From assembly GCA_903882935.1 (NCBI GenBank), contig CAIRZB010000004.1, positions 1-64,000 of the forward strand: 64,000 bases of DNA, given 5' to 3'. The translations under genes were made by a program, and so were the position numbers. A model generated the notes under the pieces. The model saw only the letters and a list, made by a program, of their open reading frames with translations. It did no database searches and was not told the DNA's origin. Positions 53,209 through 61,856 of this stretch are shown in pieces. Every line of letters starts with the position of its first letter. Within the stretch, counting starts at the first letter, position 1. The DNA comes from an uncultured Parafilimonas sp. (GTDB lineage Bacteria > Bacteroidota > Bacteroidia > Chitinophagales > Chitinophagaceae).

Positions 53209-54393
53209 TTAGTTGCTATTGGCTTTAAATACCCTGATAAAATTACCGCCCAGTATTTTCTCCACGTCAGTTTTGCTGTAACCCCTTTCCAACAAAGCCT
53301 TGGTTATTTTAGGGTAGTCCTCCACCCCATCCAGGCCTTTGGGTGATGATTCGCTTCCGTCAAAGTCGCTGCCCAGGCCCACATGGTCAACACCTATCAG
53401 CTTAACAATGTAGTCAATATGATCAATCAACAGCGAAATGGGCGGCCGCATGTCTTGCACCTCGCTATTGTATTTGTTAAAAAGGTCTTCGTCGGCAAAA
53501 TAAGGCTCACCATTTTTTGCCAGTAACGAATCGTGCTCGGCCTTATGCTTTGCGGTAAACAGCTTCAGCTTTTTATTATACGTGCTGTCCAAAAACCCTG
53601 AGTAAAAGTTTAACTGTATTACGCCGCCATTTTTACCCAAGGCCCGTATTTGGTCATCGTTCATATTGCGGGGTACAGGGCAAAGGCTGTACACGCAGCT
53701 GTGCGATACCAGTACCGGCTTGGTGCTTGTGTTAATAGCATCAAAAAATGTCTGTACCCCCACATGCGATAAATCAACCAGCATACCCAGCTTGTTCATG
53801 TGCGCAACAATTTCCTTCCCATAATCGTTCAGGCCTTTCTTTTGGCCGTGGTTTTTCAACGTATCCAAGGTTTCTGCCCAAGCTGAGGAGGCCCAACTGG
53901 TTGAGTTGTTCCAGGTAAGGGTCATATACCTCGCACCGCGGTTAAAAAGTTCGTCCAAATTATCCAAATTATCCTCCATCATGTGGCCGCCTTCCACGCC
54001 AATCATGCTGGCAAGCTTATGTTCTTTAACGGCTTTTTCTAGGTCGGCAGGTGTTTTAACCAACATCATTTTGCTAGGGTTGCGGGCTATCCAGGCATAC
54101 AGGGTATCAATTTGCATGTTGGCAAAATTGTAAGGGTTTTTTTGCTGGCCGTTGCAAAACACTGAGAATATCTGCACATCAACGCCGCCCGCTTTAAGCC
54201 TTTTTAGGTCGGTATAGGCTTTGCCTTTCAAATTTTGGTCAATGCTATAGCCCTTGCTGATGGCCGTGGTTAGAATGTCGTTATGCGAATCTACCAAAAT
54301 AGCATTTTCGTGAATTTGTTTGTAAAGCTGCGCCTGCAGTTGGCCAATGGTTAACAGCAGCACGATAAATAAGGCGTTCGTAATTTTTTGCAT
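53209..54393 (-). CDS. Membrane dipeptidase, M19 family
   Basis: A signal peptide (residues 1-21) precedes a TIM-barrel renal-dipeptidase fold. Zinc ligands: DSHNDIL (His/Asp), IGVEGGHMME (Glu), LVDLSHVG, VLVSHSC (His), and DHVGLGSDFDG (Asp). M19 enzymes hydrolyse dipeptides, including D-amino acid-containing ones, in the periplasm. Length 394 is typical for Bacteroidota forms. It follows the gluconate permease gene on the same strand with 55 bases between, so co-transcription is possible though no functional link is apparent. Confidence 0.93.
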   Translation of the reverse strand: MQKITNALFIVLLLTIGQLQAQLYKQIHENAILVDSHNDILTTAISKGYSIDQNLKGKAYTDLKRLKAGGVDVQIFSVFCNGQQKNPYNFANMQIDTLYAWIARNPSKMMLVKTPADLEKAVKEHKLASMIGVEGGHMMEDNLDNLDELFNRGARYMTLTWNNSTSWASSAWAETLDTLKNHGQKKGLNDYGKEIVAHMNKLGMLVDLSHVGVQTFFDAINTSTKPVLVSHSCVYSLCPVPRNMNDDQIRALGKNGGVIQLNFYSGFLDSTYNKKLKLFTAKHKAEHDSLLAKNGEPYFADEDLFNKYNSEVQDMRPPISLLIDHIDYIVKLIGVDHVGLGSDFDGSESSPKGLDGVEDYPKITKALLERGYSKTDVEKILGGNFIRVFKANSN

Positions 54394-54448
54394 GATTGTT
54401 TGTGTTGGATGTTTACTTTGCTGTACCGTAAAAATATAGTTTATTGTT

Positions 54449-55777
54449 TTACCTGAGTAGAAATGCCAACAGGTACACCATTATTATTGCGGTAAAACCC
54501 ATTAGCACCGAAGCGGCTGAGTATACCTTAAGCACGGTGCGCATTTGCAACCCGGAGAAATTGGTGATAACCCAAAAATACGCATCGTTGGCATGGGAGA
54601 TGAACATGGAACCCGCGCCCATAGAAAGCACGCAGAGCAGCCGGCCCGTTTCGGAGCCAAGGCCCAGTGCCACCAACAATGGCTTAACAATGGATGCTGC
54701 CGTTATGATGGCTACCGTGGATGAGCCTTGCGCGGTTTTTAACAAAAACGTAAGCAGGAACGGAAACAAAAGCCCCAAACTGGCCAACGGTACTGAGCTG
54801 CTGAAATGCTCCCCAATTTTTGTGGCGGCCAACACTGCACCAAATGCGCCCCCGGCCCCAATAATTACTAATATGCCTCCGGCTTTTTCTGCCGCTTCCT
54901 GTAACAACCGAGCTGTTTTTGCATGGGTATGGTTTTTACCAGCCATAAATGCCAGTGCTATGCCAAAGCATAACGCCACCACAGGGTCGCCAAAGATGCC
55001 AAAAAGATTTGTAAGCAAACTGCTGCCAAAGCTATTTACCGTAAAAACCGACTTTGCGGCAATCAGCAAAATAGGCACGATAATCGGTAAAAATGCGGGC
55101 AATACTTTTGGGTTATTTAATGCCGTTTTTGGCTCATCTTCCCATTCGGGTTCGTCGGCAATTTTTTTGCCTGCATAGTTGGCCCAGGCAAATGCCACCA
55201 GCATTACCGGCAAGGCAACCACAATACCCAGCAGTATTAGGCGGCCGTAGTCAACCCCTAACGTAAATGCTGCGGCTGCCGCGCCCGGGTGCGGTGGTAT
55301 AAGGCAGTGTACCGCATACAGCCCTGTTGCCAAAGAAACACTCATTACAACCGCCGATGCCCCAGTGCGTTTTGCCAAGGAGCGGTTAAGCCCGCTTAGT
55401 ACTATGTATCCGGAATCGCAAAAAACTGGCAGGCCCACAATAAAACCGGTAATGCCCATGGCCAGTGCGGCGTAGCGCTTGCCCGTTTTATTAAGGATGT
55501 AAGCTGCCATTACACCGGTGCTACCGGTGCTATGCAGTATAACGCCCAGCGTGTTGCCAAGCACAATAATAAACCCCAGCGACTTAAGGATGTTGCCAAA
55601 ACCCTCTTTGGCAGTAAATATTAACTCAGCCATCTGCATGTTTGCACCAAGGCCTGTAACCAAACATGCTAACAATAGGGCAAAAAAAGGATGCACCTTA
55701 TACTTTGCAGTAAGTAAGATGATGATTGTGATGCCAAAAAGTAAACTTATTTGTAGTTGGATAAATGAAACGGCCAT
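54449..55777 (-). CDS. Gluconate permease, GntP family
   Basis: A 442-residue inner-membrane protein with about 12-14 hydrophobic segments. The GntP pattern is seen in ALLLACLVTGLGANMQMAEL, GFGNILKSLGFIIVLGNTLGVILHSTGST, VFCDSGYIVLSGLNRSLAKRTG, CLIPPHPGAAAAAFTLGVDYGRL and AQGSSTVAIITAAS. GntP proteins are proton symporters for gluconate or related acids. No gluconate kinase is nearby, so the substrate is uncertain. It lies upstream of the dipeptidase gene. Confidence 0.93.
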   Translation of the reverse strand: MAVSFIQLQISLLFGITIIILLTAKYKVHPFFALLLACLVTGLGANMQMAELIFTAKEGFGNILKSLGFIIVLGNTLGVILHSTGSTGVMAAYILNKTGKRYAALAMGITGFIVGLPVFCDSGYIVLSGLNRSLAKRTGASAVVMSVSLATGLYAVHCLIPPHPGAAAAAFTLGVDYGRLILLGIVVALPVMLVAFAWANYAGKKIADEPEWEDEPKTALNNPKVLPAFLPIIVPILLIAAKSVFTVNSFGSSLLTNLFGIFGDPVVALCFGIALAFMAGKNHTHAKTARLLQEAAEKAGGILVIIGAGGAFGAVLAATKIGEHFSSSVPLASLGLLFPFLLTFLLKTAQGSSTVAIITAASIVKPLLVALGLGSETGRLLCVLSMGAGSMFISHANDAYFWVITNFSGLQMRTVLKVYSAASVLMGFTAIIMVYLLAFLLR

Positions 55778-55869
55778 GTTAAAATGCTTTGCCGCTGGTA
55801 AGATATAAACAAATTAACAGATTTTTTTGGCTGGTAATAAAATCCTCTATACTTTCACGCCCCGTAAGT

Positions 55870-55997
55870 AAAAAAGTAGGCCCCCCGAAGAATCGGGAGG
55901 CCGCAACCAAAACTAACTGCTTATGAGAAAAATTGTATCTTAAGTAATTTTCTACGCTTTTTTATTTCCCCCACTCACATTCACAATATAAAGGTAC
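55870..55997 (-). ncRNA. Candidate small RNA or leader
   Basis: On the minus strand a 128-base stretch ends in a strong GC hairpin (GGCCTCCCGA ... TCGGGGGGCC, 55879-55902) followed by a U-rich tail (ACUUUUUUAC, 55870-55879), as in an intrinsic terminator. No coding frame of note is inside, and no promoter can be proved. On the plus strand the same region reads through CTGCTTATGAGAAAAATT and a short MRKIVS-stop frame that resembles the beginnings of SusC-type leaders. Either direction is possible. Confidence 0.4.
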
Positions 55998-56223
55998 AAG
56001 ATAAATGTACCAAACGCAATCAAAAAATCTTTAAAATCTGCGTTTTAAGCGGTGAAATAGGCACATTAAGCACTCTTTAACATTACATTCAATGGGTTAC
56101 AATCAAGTTGCCTTGGTTCTGCTTGCTATTTAACCGCCCTTTTAGTTTTTTTTAAAAACCATTTAAGCACCAGCCCTTTAGCAACACACCTGTTTAATTT
56201 GTTAAATTTGTAAAAACAAGCGC
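55998..56223. other. Gene-free stretch upstream of tadA
   Basis: Together with 55778-55869 this forms the rest of a 446-base gap. It contains a promoter-like TAAATTTG (56203-56210) upstream of tadA; I see nothing else. Confidence 0.4.
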
Positions 56224-56673
56224 ATGTACCTTACGGGCAGTGATGAATATTTTATGCAATTTGCCCTTAACGAGGCCGTTAAAGCCTATGAAGAGGACGA
56301 AGTGCCTGTGGGGGCGGTGGTGGTTGTTAACAACAGGATAATCTCCCGTGGCTATAACCAAGTAGAACGGCTAAATGATGTTACTGCACATGCCGAAATG
56401 ATTGCCCTTACCTCAGCGTTTAACTACCTGGGCTCAAAATATGTAACCAACGCCACCCTTTTTGTTACCCTCGAGCCCTGCCTAATGTGCTGCGGTGCAC
56501 TGTACTGGAGCAAGATAGGCCGCATAGTGTATGGTGCCAATGATGAAAAGAACGGATTTAAGCATATAACCAACCTACACTGGCCTTTTCACCCAAAAAC
56601 GCAACTGCTTAAGGGCGTTTTGGAAGAAGACTGTGCCAATATTGTAAAGAACTTTTTTAAGTCGAAACGATAA
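56224..56673 (+). CDS. tadA: tRNA adenosine deaminase TadA
   Basis: A cytidine-deaminase-fold protein of 149 residues. The zinc site is AHAEMIAL (His and catalytic Glu) and PCLMCCGAL (two Cys). The LNEAVKAYEEDEVPVGAVVV and ARIVYGANDEKNGF motifs are those of TadA and related nucleoside deaminases; TadA makes the wobble inosine in tRNA-Arg(ACG). The conserved NDVTAHAE and EPCLMC spacing fits TadA. Monocistronic, convergent with the next gene. Confidence 0.92.
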   Translation: MYLTGSDEYFMQFALNEAVKAYEEDEVPVGAVVVVNNRIISRGYNQVERLNDVTAHAEMIALTSAFNYLGSKYVTNATLFVTLEPCLMCCGALYWSKIGRIVYGANDEKNGFKHITNLHWPFHPKTQLLKGVLEEDCANIVKNFFKSKR

Positions 56674-56683
56674 ATGCCAGGTT

Positions 56684-57151
56684 TTATGCGGCGGCATTAC
56701 CTACATGTAAGTCGCCCTCTTTCTTCCAAATATTGCCAATGAGGGATGAACTCATTTGCGCAATGTATTTGTATGGCCAAGTTATAAGCATTAAAATGGT
56801 TTGTTTGCTGTCGTCCTGCACGGTTGGGTCAAAGCTTTCCACCTGTTGGATGGTAAAGGTTACGCGGAGGGTGGCCGTATTTGAAATAATGGCCACACCA
56901 TGCAAAACAAAACTATATGGCATCCCTTTTTTGTAGCAATGCAGTTCCGCCGCAAAAACATCCCATGTTTTTTCTACCAGCGGAAAATAGCTACAGTCAA
57001 ATACAAGGGTATTTTCGTCCAAAAAATCCAGATGCCGTATAATGGCAACAGGCAGCTTTTGTGACGATTCGTTGAAGCAAAAAAACGTAGCTTGGTCAAG
57101 CTCCTTTATTTTCCTCAGGTAATCAGTTTGGTGTGTGTGGTGGTGTTCCAT
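56684..57151 (-). CDS. FMN-binding split-barrel-like protein
   Basis: A 155-residue protein with alternating strand segments (LPVAIIRHLDFLDENTLVFDCSYFPLVEKTW, FAAELHCYKKGMPYSFVLHGVAIIS) reminiscent of the pyridoxamine 5'-phosphate oxidase/split beta-barrel fold; the N terminus MEHHHTHQTDY has a natural His-rich start. I cannot identify FMN-contact residues with certainty and use the fold name as a guess from pattern. No signal peptide. Convergent with tadA by 10 bases; it has its own 300-base upstream gap. Confidence 0.5.
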   Translation of the reverse strand: MEHHHTHQTDYLRKIKELDQATFFCFNESSQKLPVAIIRHLDFLDENTLVFDCSYFPLVEKTWDVFAAELHCYKKGMPYSFVLHGVAIISNTATLRVTFTIQQVESFDPTVQDDSKQTILMLITWPYKYIAQMSSSLIGNIWKKEGDLHVGNAAA

Positions 57152-57464
57152 AAATTACTGTTATAGCTGTTAATCGGTTTATTATTATATACGCTTAAAT
57201 ATGTTAATCGGTTGTATATGCACAACATTAAAATTTTAGCAGTTTTGGTCCACCAATGTATAACGTACATCCTTTAATACTAAAAACGTGCCGTGTTTAA
57301 AAAGCGGTAACCCATCACATCCTCATGCTTTTTAGTAAATGGCCAGTACCCAGTTGATTATACCATACGCCAAAATGACGAATTTGGATTCATCTAAAAA
57401 AGGTGATAAATCACCAATTTTAAAAAGTTTACACGGTATTTTATGTTGCTGCGGTGCAATTGTG
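57152..57464. other. Gene-free stretch
   Basis: A+T-rich gap of 313 bases between recO and the split-barrel-like gene. The only structure seen is a small hairpin GGTGATAAATCACC near 57401. No gene or RNA can be supported. Confidence 0.4.
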
Positions 57465-58199
57465 CTACAACACGTCCTGTAGTACCTGTAAGCTTTTTAA
57501 CTCCCCAAAATCCTGTATGTGCAGAGTAAAAAATTGTAGGTAGGCATGCAATAGGTTTCTTCTGGCTGCCCTGTTTAACGGAATGGCCTCCAGGTCACTA
57601 TAAAACATAATGTTGTTAATGGCCGAGGTAGCCTTAGCCAAATCGTCAGTTAAATAAAAGCCGTGTTGCGGTATGTTTTGCACAAAAGCCCCCTCCTTAA
57701 GGTCAATCACCGGGGTTTGGGCACTGTATTCCCCATGCATACGCAAACCCAGTTCAGTAGCAAAATGCAGTGTAAAGTATAAGGGCAGGTTAGCAGTTAA
57801 GGCATCATTGCCTTTGTCGAGCTGGGTAAGGGAACCTTCCACCAAGTAAAACAACTCTGGGTTGGCCTCCGGTTGTTTCAGGCATCGTTGAAGCAGTTCT
57901 ATCATGTACATAGCCGCCGCATTTTTTACAACGTTGTAAAACATATGCTCATATAAATAGCCCCATTGGTAATCCTTAATAAACTGCAGGTTTTTAAGTT
58001 CGTTATGGTATACCTCCATATCAAGCATGGAGCCTGGTTGAAAGTAGCTGCTTTTGCCCTGGCTGGTTTTGCTGCCTTTGCGCACGCCTTTTACTATATA
58101 GGTTTGCACCCCAAACAGCTCAGTATACGCCGTGGTAATTACACTGGTTTCACCATACGGTATGGTGCGTAATACTATGCCTTTTGTTTTGTGGGTCAT
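57465..58199 (-). CDS. recO: DNA repair protein RecO
   Basis: RecO loads RecA with RecF and RecR in gap repair. An OB-fold N domain (MTHKTKGIVLRTIPYGETSVITTAYTELFG, YIVKGVRKGSKTSQGKSSYFQPGSML) is followed by a helical domain with YEHMFYNVVKNAAAMYMIELL. The zinc-finger cysteines of some RecO are absent, as is common in Bacteroidota. Length 244 is normal. The start abuts a region of GTCGG-rich repeats to the right (58210-58307). Confidence 0.93.
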   Translation of the reverse strand: MTHKTKGIVLRTIPYGETSVITTAYTELFGVQTYIVKGVRKGSKTSQGKSSYFQPGSMLDMEVYHNELKNLQFIKDYQWGYLYEHMFYNVVKNAAAMYMIELLQRCLKQPEANPELFYLVEGSLTQLDKGNDALTANLPLYFTLHFATELGLRMHGEYSAQTPVIDLKEGAFVQNIPQHGFYLTDDLAKATSAINNIMFYSDLEAIPLNRAARRNLLHAYLQFFTLHIQDFGELKSLQVLQDVL

Positions 58200-58209
58200 T
58201 GCTTTAAAT

Positions 58210-58307
58210 AGTCAGAAAGTCGGGAAGTCCGAGGAAAAGTCGGAAAGTCCTGGTTACAGGAAGTCGGAAAGCAAGAAACTTGTTAGACGGACGCAAAGTC
58301 GGGAAAC
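58210..58307 (+). repeat. GTCGG-type repeat block, left
   Basis: Degenerate units such as AAAGTCGGGAAGTCCG, AAAGTCGGAAAGTCC and AAGTCGGAAAG follow each other, about every 15-20 bases, from right after the recO start. The stretch 58308-58507 behind it shows nothing further. Confidence 0.65.
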
Positions 58308-58507
58308 AAAAAATAGCCAAAAAGATACAAAGACACGAACGGCAGGCGGAAATGTGCGGAAAATTAGCCCGCATGTTCAGAATAATGAAACCAAACGATT
58401 GGAAGAGCAGTTAACCAACTTCTTTGCATTCCTGTTGGCTTTTTGCATCGTTAGCCTACCCCCTCTAATTACCCTTTATTTGACGCTTAAAACCCTTAGC
58501 CCTCCGC

Positions 58508-58603
58508 TGACTTCTTGACTATTACCCCGTTCTCCCGGACTTTCTTGCCGACTTCCGGACTCTCCACCGGAGTTCCGGATTTTTCCTCTTGACTCTCGCA
58601 CTT
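58508..58603 (-). repeat. GTCGG-type repeat block, right (inverted)
   Basis: CTGACTTCTTGAC, CCGGACTTTCTTGCCGACTTCCGGACTC and GAGTTCCGG are reverse-complement relatives of the left block. It ends beside the stop of the S23-like gene; a third block is at 59048-59113. Confidence 0.6.
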
Positions 58604-58608
58604 TTTCT

Positions 58609-58914
58609 TTAATTCAACGAATTACGAAGTGCGTTAAGCATCACCAATACTTCCTTACACATTAAATAGAGCTTCTCAAAGTCGGCTTTCGAAATAATAT
58701 TTCTTCTTGCAGCTATAAATATGCAGCCAACAACTTCTATATCCGACCGGATGGCGATACCCAAAAATCTCTTGAATTCAGGGTTTGTTTGGCCAGTTGA
58801 ACCCTCCACAATATTTAACGAAACCAAATCAGCAGCCCTTTTAATTTGCGAAGCAAATACATACACTTCTTCTTTAGGAAACTTAGCAGCACTGTCGCTA
58901 ACCACGCCAGACAA
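58609..58914 (-). CDS. Four-helix-bundle protein (S23 ribosomal/IVP family), start uncertain
   Basis: The family motifs FPKEEVYVFASQIKRAADLVSLNIVEGSTG and FLGIAIRSDIEVVGCI are intact, as in 23S rRNA intervening-sequence proteins whose role is unknown. The reading frame runs upstream another 15 codons (58915-58959: PFKFEKLIVWQKALD, the conserved family N terminus) but stops at TAG 58960-58962 with no ATG, GTG or TTG before the first TTG at 58912-58914. The natural start has therefore been lost, and the TTG start given removes helix 1. It lies between GTCGG-type repeat blocks and could be a dying gene of a mobile unit. Confidence 0.65.
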   Translation of the reverse strand: MSGVVSDSAAKFPKEEVYVFASQIKRAADLVSLNIVEGSTGQTNPEFKRFLGIAIRSDIEVVGCIFIAARRNIISKADFEKLYLMCKEVLVMLNALRNSLN

Positions 58915-59047
58915 GTCCAGTGCCTTTTGCCATACTATAAGCTTCTCAAATTTAAATGGCTAAATATGTTTTAGGGTGAATATATTTTCGCAATTGAAAA
59001 ACCCTAGAAAGTTGGCGGAAGTACCCATTTCCTTACGCTAAAGCACA

Positions 59048-59113
59048 CCTGACTTTCAGACTTTTGGTCTTTCCTCACTATTCGTAATACTGACTTCCTG
59101 TCTTACGGTCTCT
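59048..59113 (-). repeat. GTCGG-type repeat block at the carB end
   Basis: CTGACTTTCAGACTTTTGG, CTGACTTCCTGTC and GGTCTC are degenerate relatives of the blocks at 58210 and 58508. It reaches to the carB stop codon (59112-59114). Confidence 0.5.
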
Positions 59114-60758
59114 ACCCCTCAAACGTGCTATAAAAATAAGGCGTCTTCGCTTCAAATTCGGCACTGCAGGTATCTACCATTTTGTATACCCTTGTAATGC
59201 CGGCAGCTTTGCGTTTTTCGTACACCTGTTCTTCGGTAACGTGGTTTTGCAGTATGGTGGCTATTTGTTCATCACCAAAGCCGTTTTTCTTGGCCTCTTT
59301 CAGCAAATCCAAAGGCAATGTCTCCAAGGTGTATTGCGCAATTTTCTTTTCTAATGCACAAATTTCCTGAATTTGGTAAATAAACCAACGGTCAATGCCA
59401 GTGGCCTGAACGATTGTTTTAACCGTAACGCCCTGCATCAAGGCATCTTTAATACGGAAGATGCGGTCCCATTTCGGTACTTTAATGTACTCCACAATGT
59501 CTTCGCTCCGCATAAGGTTTTTGCCGTAATAGCCCAAGCCAACGGCATCATTTTCCAAGCTTTGGCAGGCTTTCTGTAAAGCTTCGGTAAAGTTACGGCC
59601 AATGGCCATCACCTCACCCACGCTTTTCATCTGTAGGCCCAATGTATCGTTGGCACCTTTAAATTTATCAAAATTCCAACGCGGCACTTTTACAATCACG
59701 TAATCCAATGCTGGCTCAAAGTATGCTGAGGTGGTTTTGGTAATCTGGTTCTTCAATTCGTCTAGGCTATAACCAATGGCCAGTTTGGCGGCTATTTTGG
59801 CAATAGGGTATCCGGTGGCTTTACTTGCTAAAGCAGATGAACGGCTAACACGCGGGTTTATTTCCACGGCTATCAATTCCTCGGTTTCGGGGTTTTGGGC
59901 AAATTGTACATTACAGCCGCCCCAAAAATTACCCAGGCTGCGCATCATCAATATGGCTTTGTTGCGCATGTCTTGAAACGCAGTGTCGCTCAACGTCATA
60001 GCCGGTGCCACTGTTATGGAGTCGCCAGTGTGTATGCCCATGGGGTCAAGGTTTTCCACCGTGCATATAATCACCACGTTGTCGTTGCAATCTCGCAACA
60101 GTTCCAATTCATACTCCTTCCAGCCCAGCACTGCTTTTTCTACCAATACCTCATGTATAGGCGATGCCTGCAAACCGCGCTGCAACGCTTCGTCCAGCTC
60201 GCTTTTGTTGTGCACAAAACCGCCGCCAGAGCCACCCAGCGTAAAAGAAGGGCGTATAACCAACGGAAAACCAATTTCCTGCGCAAACTCCTTGCCTTCT
60301 AAAAAGCTGTTGGCCACGCGGCTGGGGGCAACGGCAATGCCAATATCAATCATCAGTTGGCGAAACTGTTCCCGGTTCTCGGCTTTGTCAATGGCGGCTA
60401 TATCCACCCCAATCAGGCGCACGTTATGTTTTTCCCAAATGCCCATTTCATACACTTCCTTACAAAGGTTAAGGGCAGTTTGGCCGCCCATGGTGGGCAG
60501 TACGGCGTCAATTTGGTTTTCCTCCAATATTTTTTCTATGCTTTCCGCAGTAAGCGGCCACAGGTAAACCTTATCGGCCATCATCGGGTCGGTCATAATA
60601 GTGGCAGGGTTACTGTTAATCAGTATAACCTTTATCCCCTCCTCGCGCAGGCTGCGGGCTGCCTGTGAGCCAGAATAATCAAATTCGCAGGCCTGCCCAA
60701 TAACGATAGGGCCAGAACCGATGATAAGCACTGAATGTATGGAATTGTCTTTCGGCAT
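59112..60758 (-). CDS. carB: Carbamoyl-phosphate synthase large chain, N-terminal half
   Basis: The 548-residue product equals the first half of CarB (about 1070 normally): an ATP-grasp carboxyphosphate domain with IGSGPIVIGQACEFDYSG (residues 14-31), EYELELLRDCNDN, VEINPRVSRSSALASKATGYP, followed by the oligomerisation domain to KMVDTCSAEFEAKTPYFYSTFEG. It stops exactly where the second ATP-grasp half should start. No C-terminal half occurs in the window. Either CarB is split into two genes in this organism or the gene is truncated; degenerate repeats begin directly at the stop. Alone it could not make carbamoyl phosphate. Confidence 0.93.
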   Translation of the reverse strand: MPKDNSIHSVLIIGSGPIVIGQACEFDYSGSQAARSLREEGIKVILINSNPATIMTDPMMADKVYLWPLTAESIEKILEENQIDAVLPTMGGQTALNLCKEVYEMGIWEKHNVRLIGVDIAAIDKAENREQFRQLMIDIGIAVAPSRVANSFLEGKEFAQEIGFPLVIRPSFTLGGSGGGFVHNKSELDEALQRGLQASPIHEVLVEKAVLGWKEYELELLRDCNDNVVIICTVENLDPMGIHTGDSITVAPAMTLSDTAFQDMRNKAILMMRSLGNFWGGCNVQFAQNPETEELIAVEINPRVSRSSALASKATGYPIAKIAAKLAIGYSLDELKNQITKTTSAYFEPALDYVIVKVPRWNFDKFKGANDTLGLQMKSVGEVMAIGRNFTEALQKACQSLENDAVGLGYYGKNLMRSEDIVEYIKVPKWDRIFRIKDALMQGVTVKTIVQATGIDRWFIYQIQEICALEKKIAQYTLETLPLDLLKEAKKNGFGDEQIATILQNHVTEEQVYEKRKAAGITRVYKMVDTCSAEFEAKTPYFYSTFEG

Positions 60759-60868
60759 GGTATGATAAATTGTGCAAATGTAAGGCTGTGTGGTATTTGA
60801 TGGCCGTTAATTTTTAAGTAGAGACGTTATGATTAAAAATTTGGTTAATACAAACGCTATATATAATT

Positions 60869-60888
60869 TTACGTAAGCACTTACTTAA
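60869..60888 (+). promoter_or_regulatory. Possible operator of the MarR-GNAT gene
   Basis: An imperfect palindrome TTACGTAAG-CA-CTTACTTAA (one mismatch in nine pairs) lies 11 bases before the ATG of a gene whose product has a MarR domain, a usual arrangement for autoregulation. Confidence 0.5.
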
Positions 60889-60899
60889 ATACTTTGCTG

Positions 60900-61856
60900 A
60901 TGGATTTTTATGAAAAAGCAGGCAAAATGGCCATTGGCAGCCGCCTACGCAGGCTGAGCGATCGCCTTACCGATGAAGCCGCAGGCATTTACAAACTGTA
61001 CGGCAACAACTTACAGCCCCGGTGGTTCCCAATATTTTTTGCGTTGGCCAAGGGCGAGGAAAAAAGCATTACCCAAATTGCTGAAGAGGCAGGCCAAAGC
61101 CACCCCGCCATTAGCCAAGTGGCAGCAGACATGGTGAAACAGGGCTTTTTGCAAGAGAAAAAAGACAAGACAGACGGCCGTAGGAACTTGGTATCACTTA
61201 CCGAAAAAGCCACCGAAATTGCAGGCAGGATACATTGGCAATTTGAAGATATTAATGCCGCAGTGGAGGATTTGTTGCAGCAAACAGACCATAACATGTG
61301 GAAAGCCATTGCGGAATGGGAATATTTGTTGGATAAGAAGGGCATGCTGGCCAGGGTGGCCGAACAAAAAAAACGCCGCGAAAGCCAGGATGTGCAAGTA
61401 GTGCCTTACCGGCCGGAATTTAAGCAGCATTTTAGGGATATGAACGAGGCCTGGATACAGGCTAATTTTAAAATGGAGGAGGCAGATTACAAAAGCCTAG
61501 ACCACCCAGAAGATTACATATTGGCTAAAGGCGGCCAAATAATTTTTGCCCTTTACAACAATGAGCCTGTTGGCACCTGTGCGCTGATTAAAATGGACGA
61601 CACCTGCTACGAACTGGCAAAAATGGCCGTTACCCCTGCCGCACAAGGCAAAGGCATTGGTTTTATACTGGGCCGCGCCGCGCTTAGCATGGCTAAACAA
61701 CTGGGTGCCAGCCGTGTTTATTTAGAAAGTAACACCAAACTTAAGCCTGCAATAAACCTTTACGCCAAGCTGGGTTTTAAAAAAGTTACCGGCAAACCAT
61801 CGCCGTATGAACGTGCCAATATACAAATGGAGGTTTGGTTGGATGAGAAGGGCTAG
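60900..61856 (+). CDS. MarR family regulator fused to GNAT acetyltransferase
   Basis: Residues 5-150 are a MarR winged helix (KMAIGSRLRRLSDRLTDEAAGIYKLYG, SITQIAEEAGQSHPAISQVAADMVKQGFLQEKKDKTDGRRNLVSLTEK). Residues 165-318 are a GNAT domain with acetyl-CoA site motif AVTPAAQGKGIGFILGRAALSMA and YAKLGF near the C terminus. I start at ATG 60900; TTG 60894 precedes it. Such fusions are known in Bacteroidota and Firmicutes; the acetyl acceptor is unknown. A palindrome just upstream may be its operator. Monocistronic. Confidence 0.92.
   Translation: MDFYEKAGKMAIGSRLRRLSDRLTDEAAGIYKLYGNNLQPRWFPIFFALAKGEEKSITQIAEEAGQSHPAISQVAADMVKQGFLQEKKDKTDGRRNLVSLTEKATEIAGRIHWQFEDINAAVEDLLQQTDHNMWKAIAEWEYLLDKKGMLARVAEQKKRRESQDVQVVPYRPEFKQHFRDMNEAWIQANFKMEEADYKSLDHPEDYILAKGGQIIFALYNNEPVGTCALIKMDDTCYELAKMAVTPAAQGKGIGFILGRAALSMAKQLGASRVYLESNTKLKPAINLYAKLGFKKVTGKPSPYERANIQMEVWLDEKG

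Noticed and set aside
58132-58518. 128-codon plus-strand frame across the recO start and the repeat block
   Set aside because: Part of it is antisense to recO and the rest is repeat-derived; the Lys/Ser-rich product has no family.
59983-60567. 194-codon open frame on the plus strand inside carB
   Set aside because: Shadow of carB; Ser-rich antisense-type composition.
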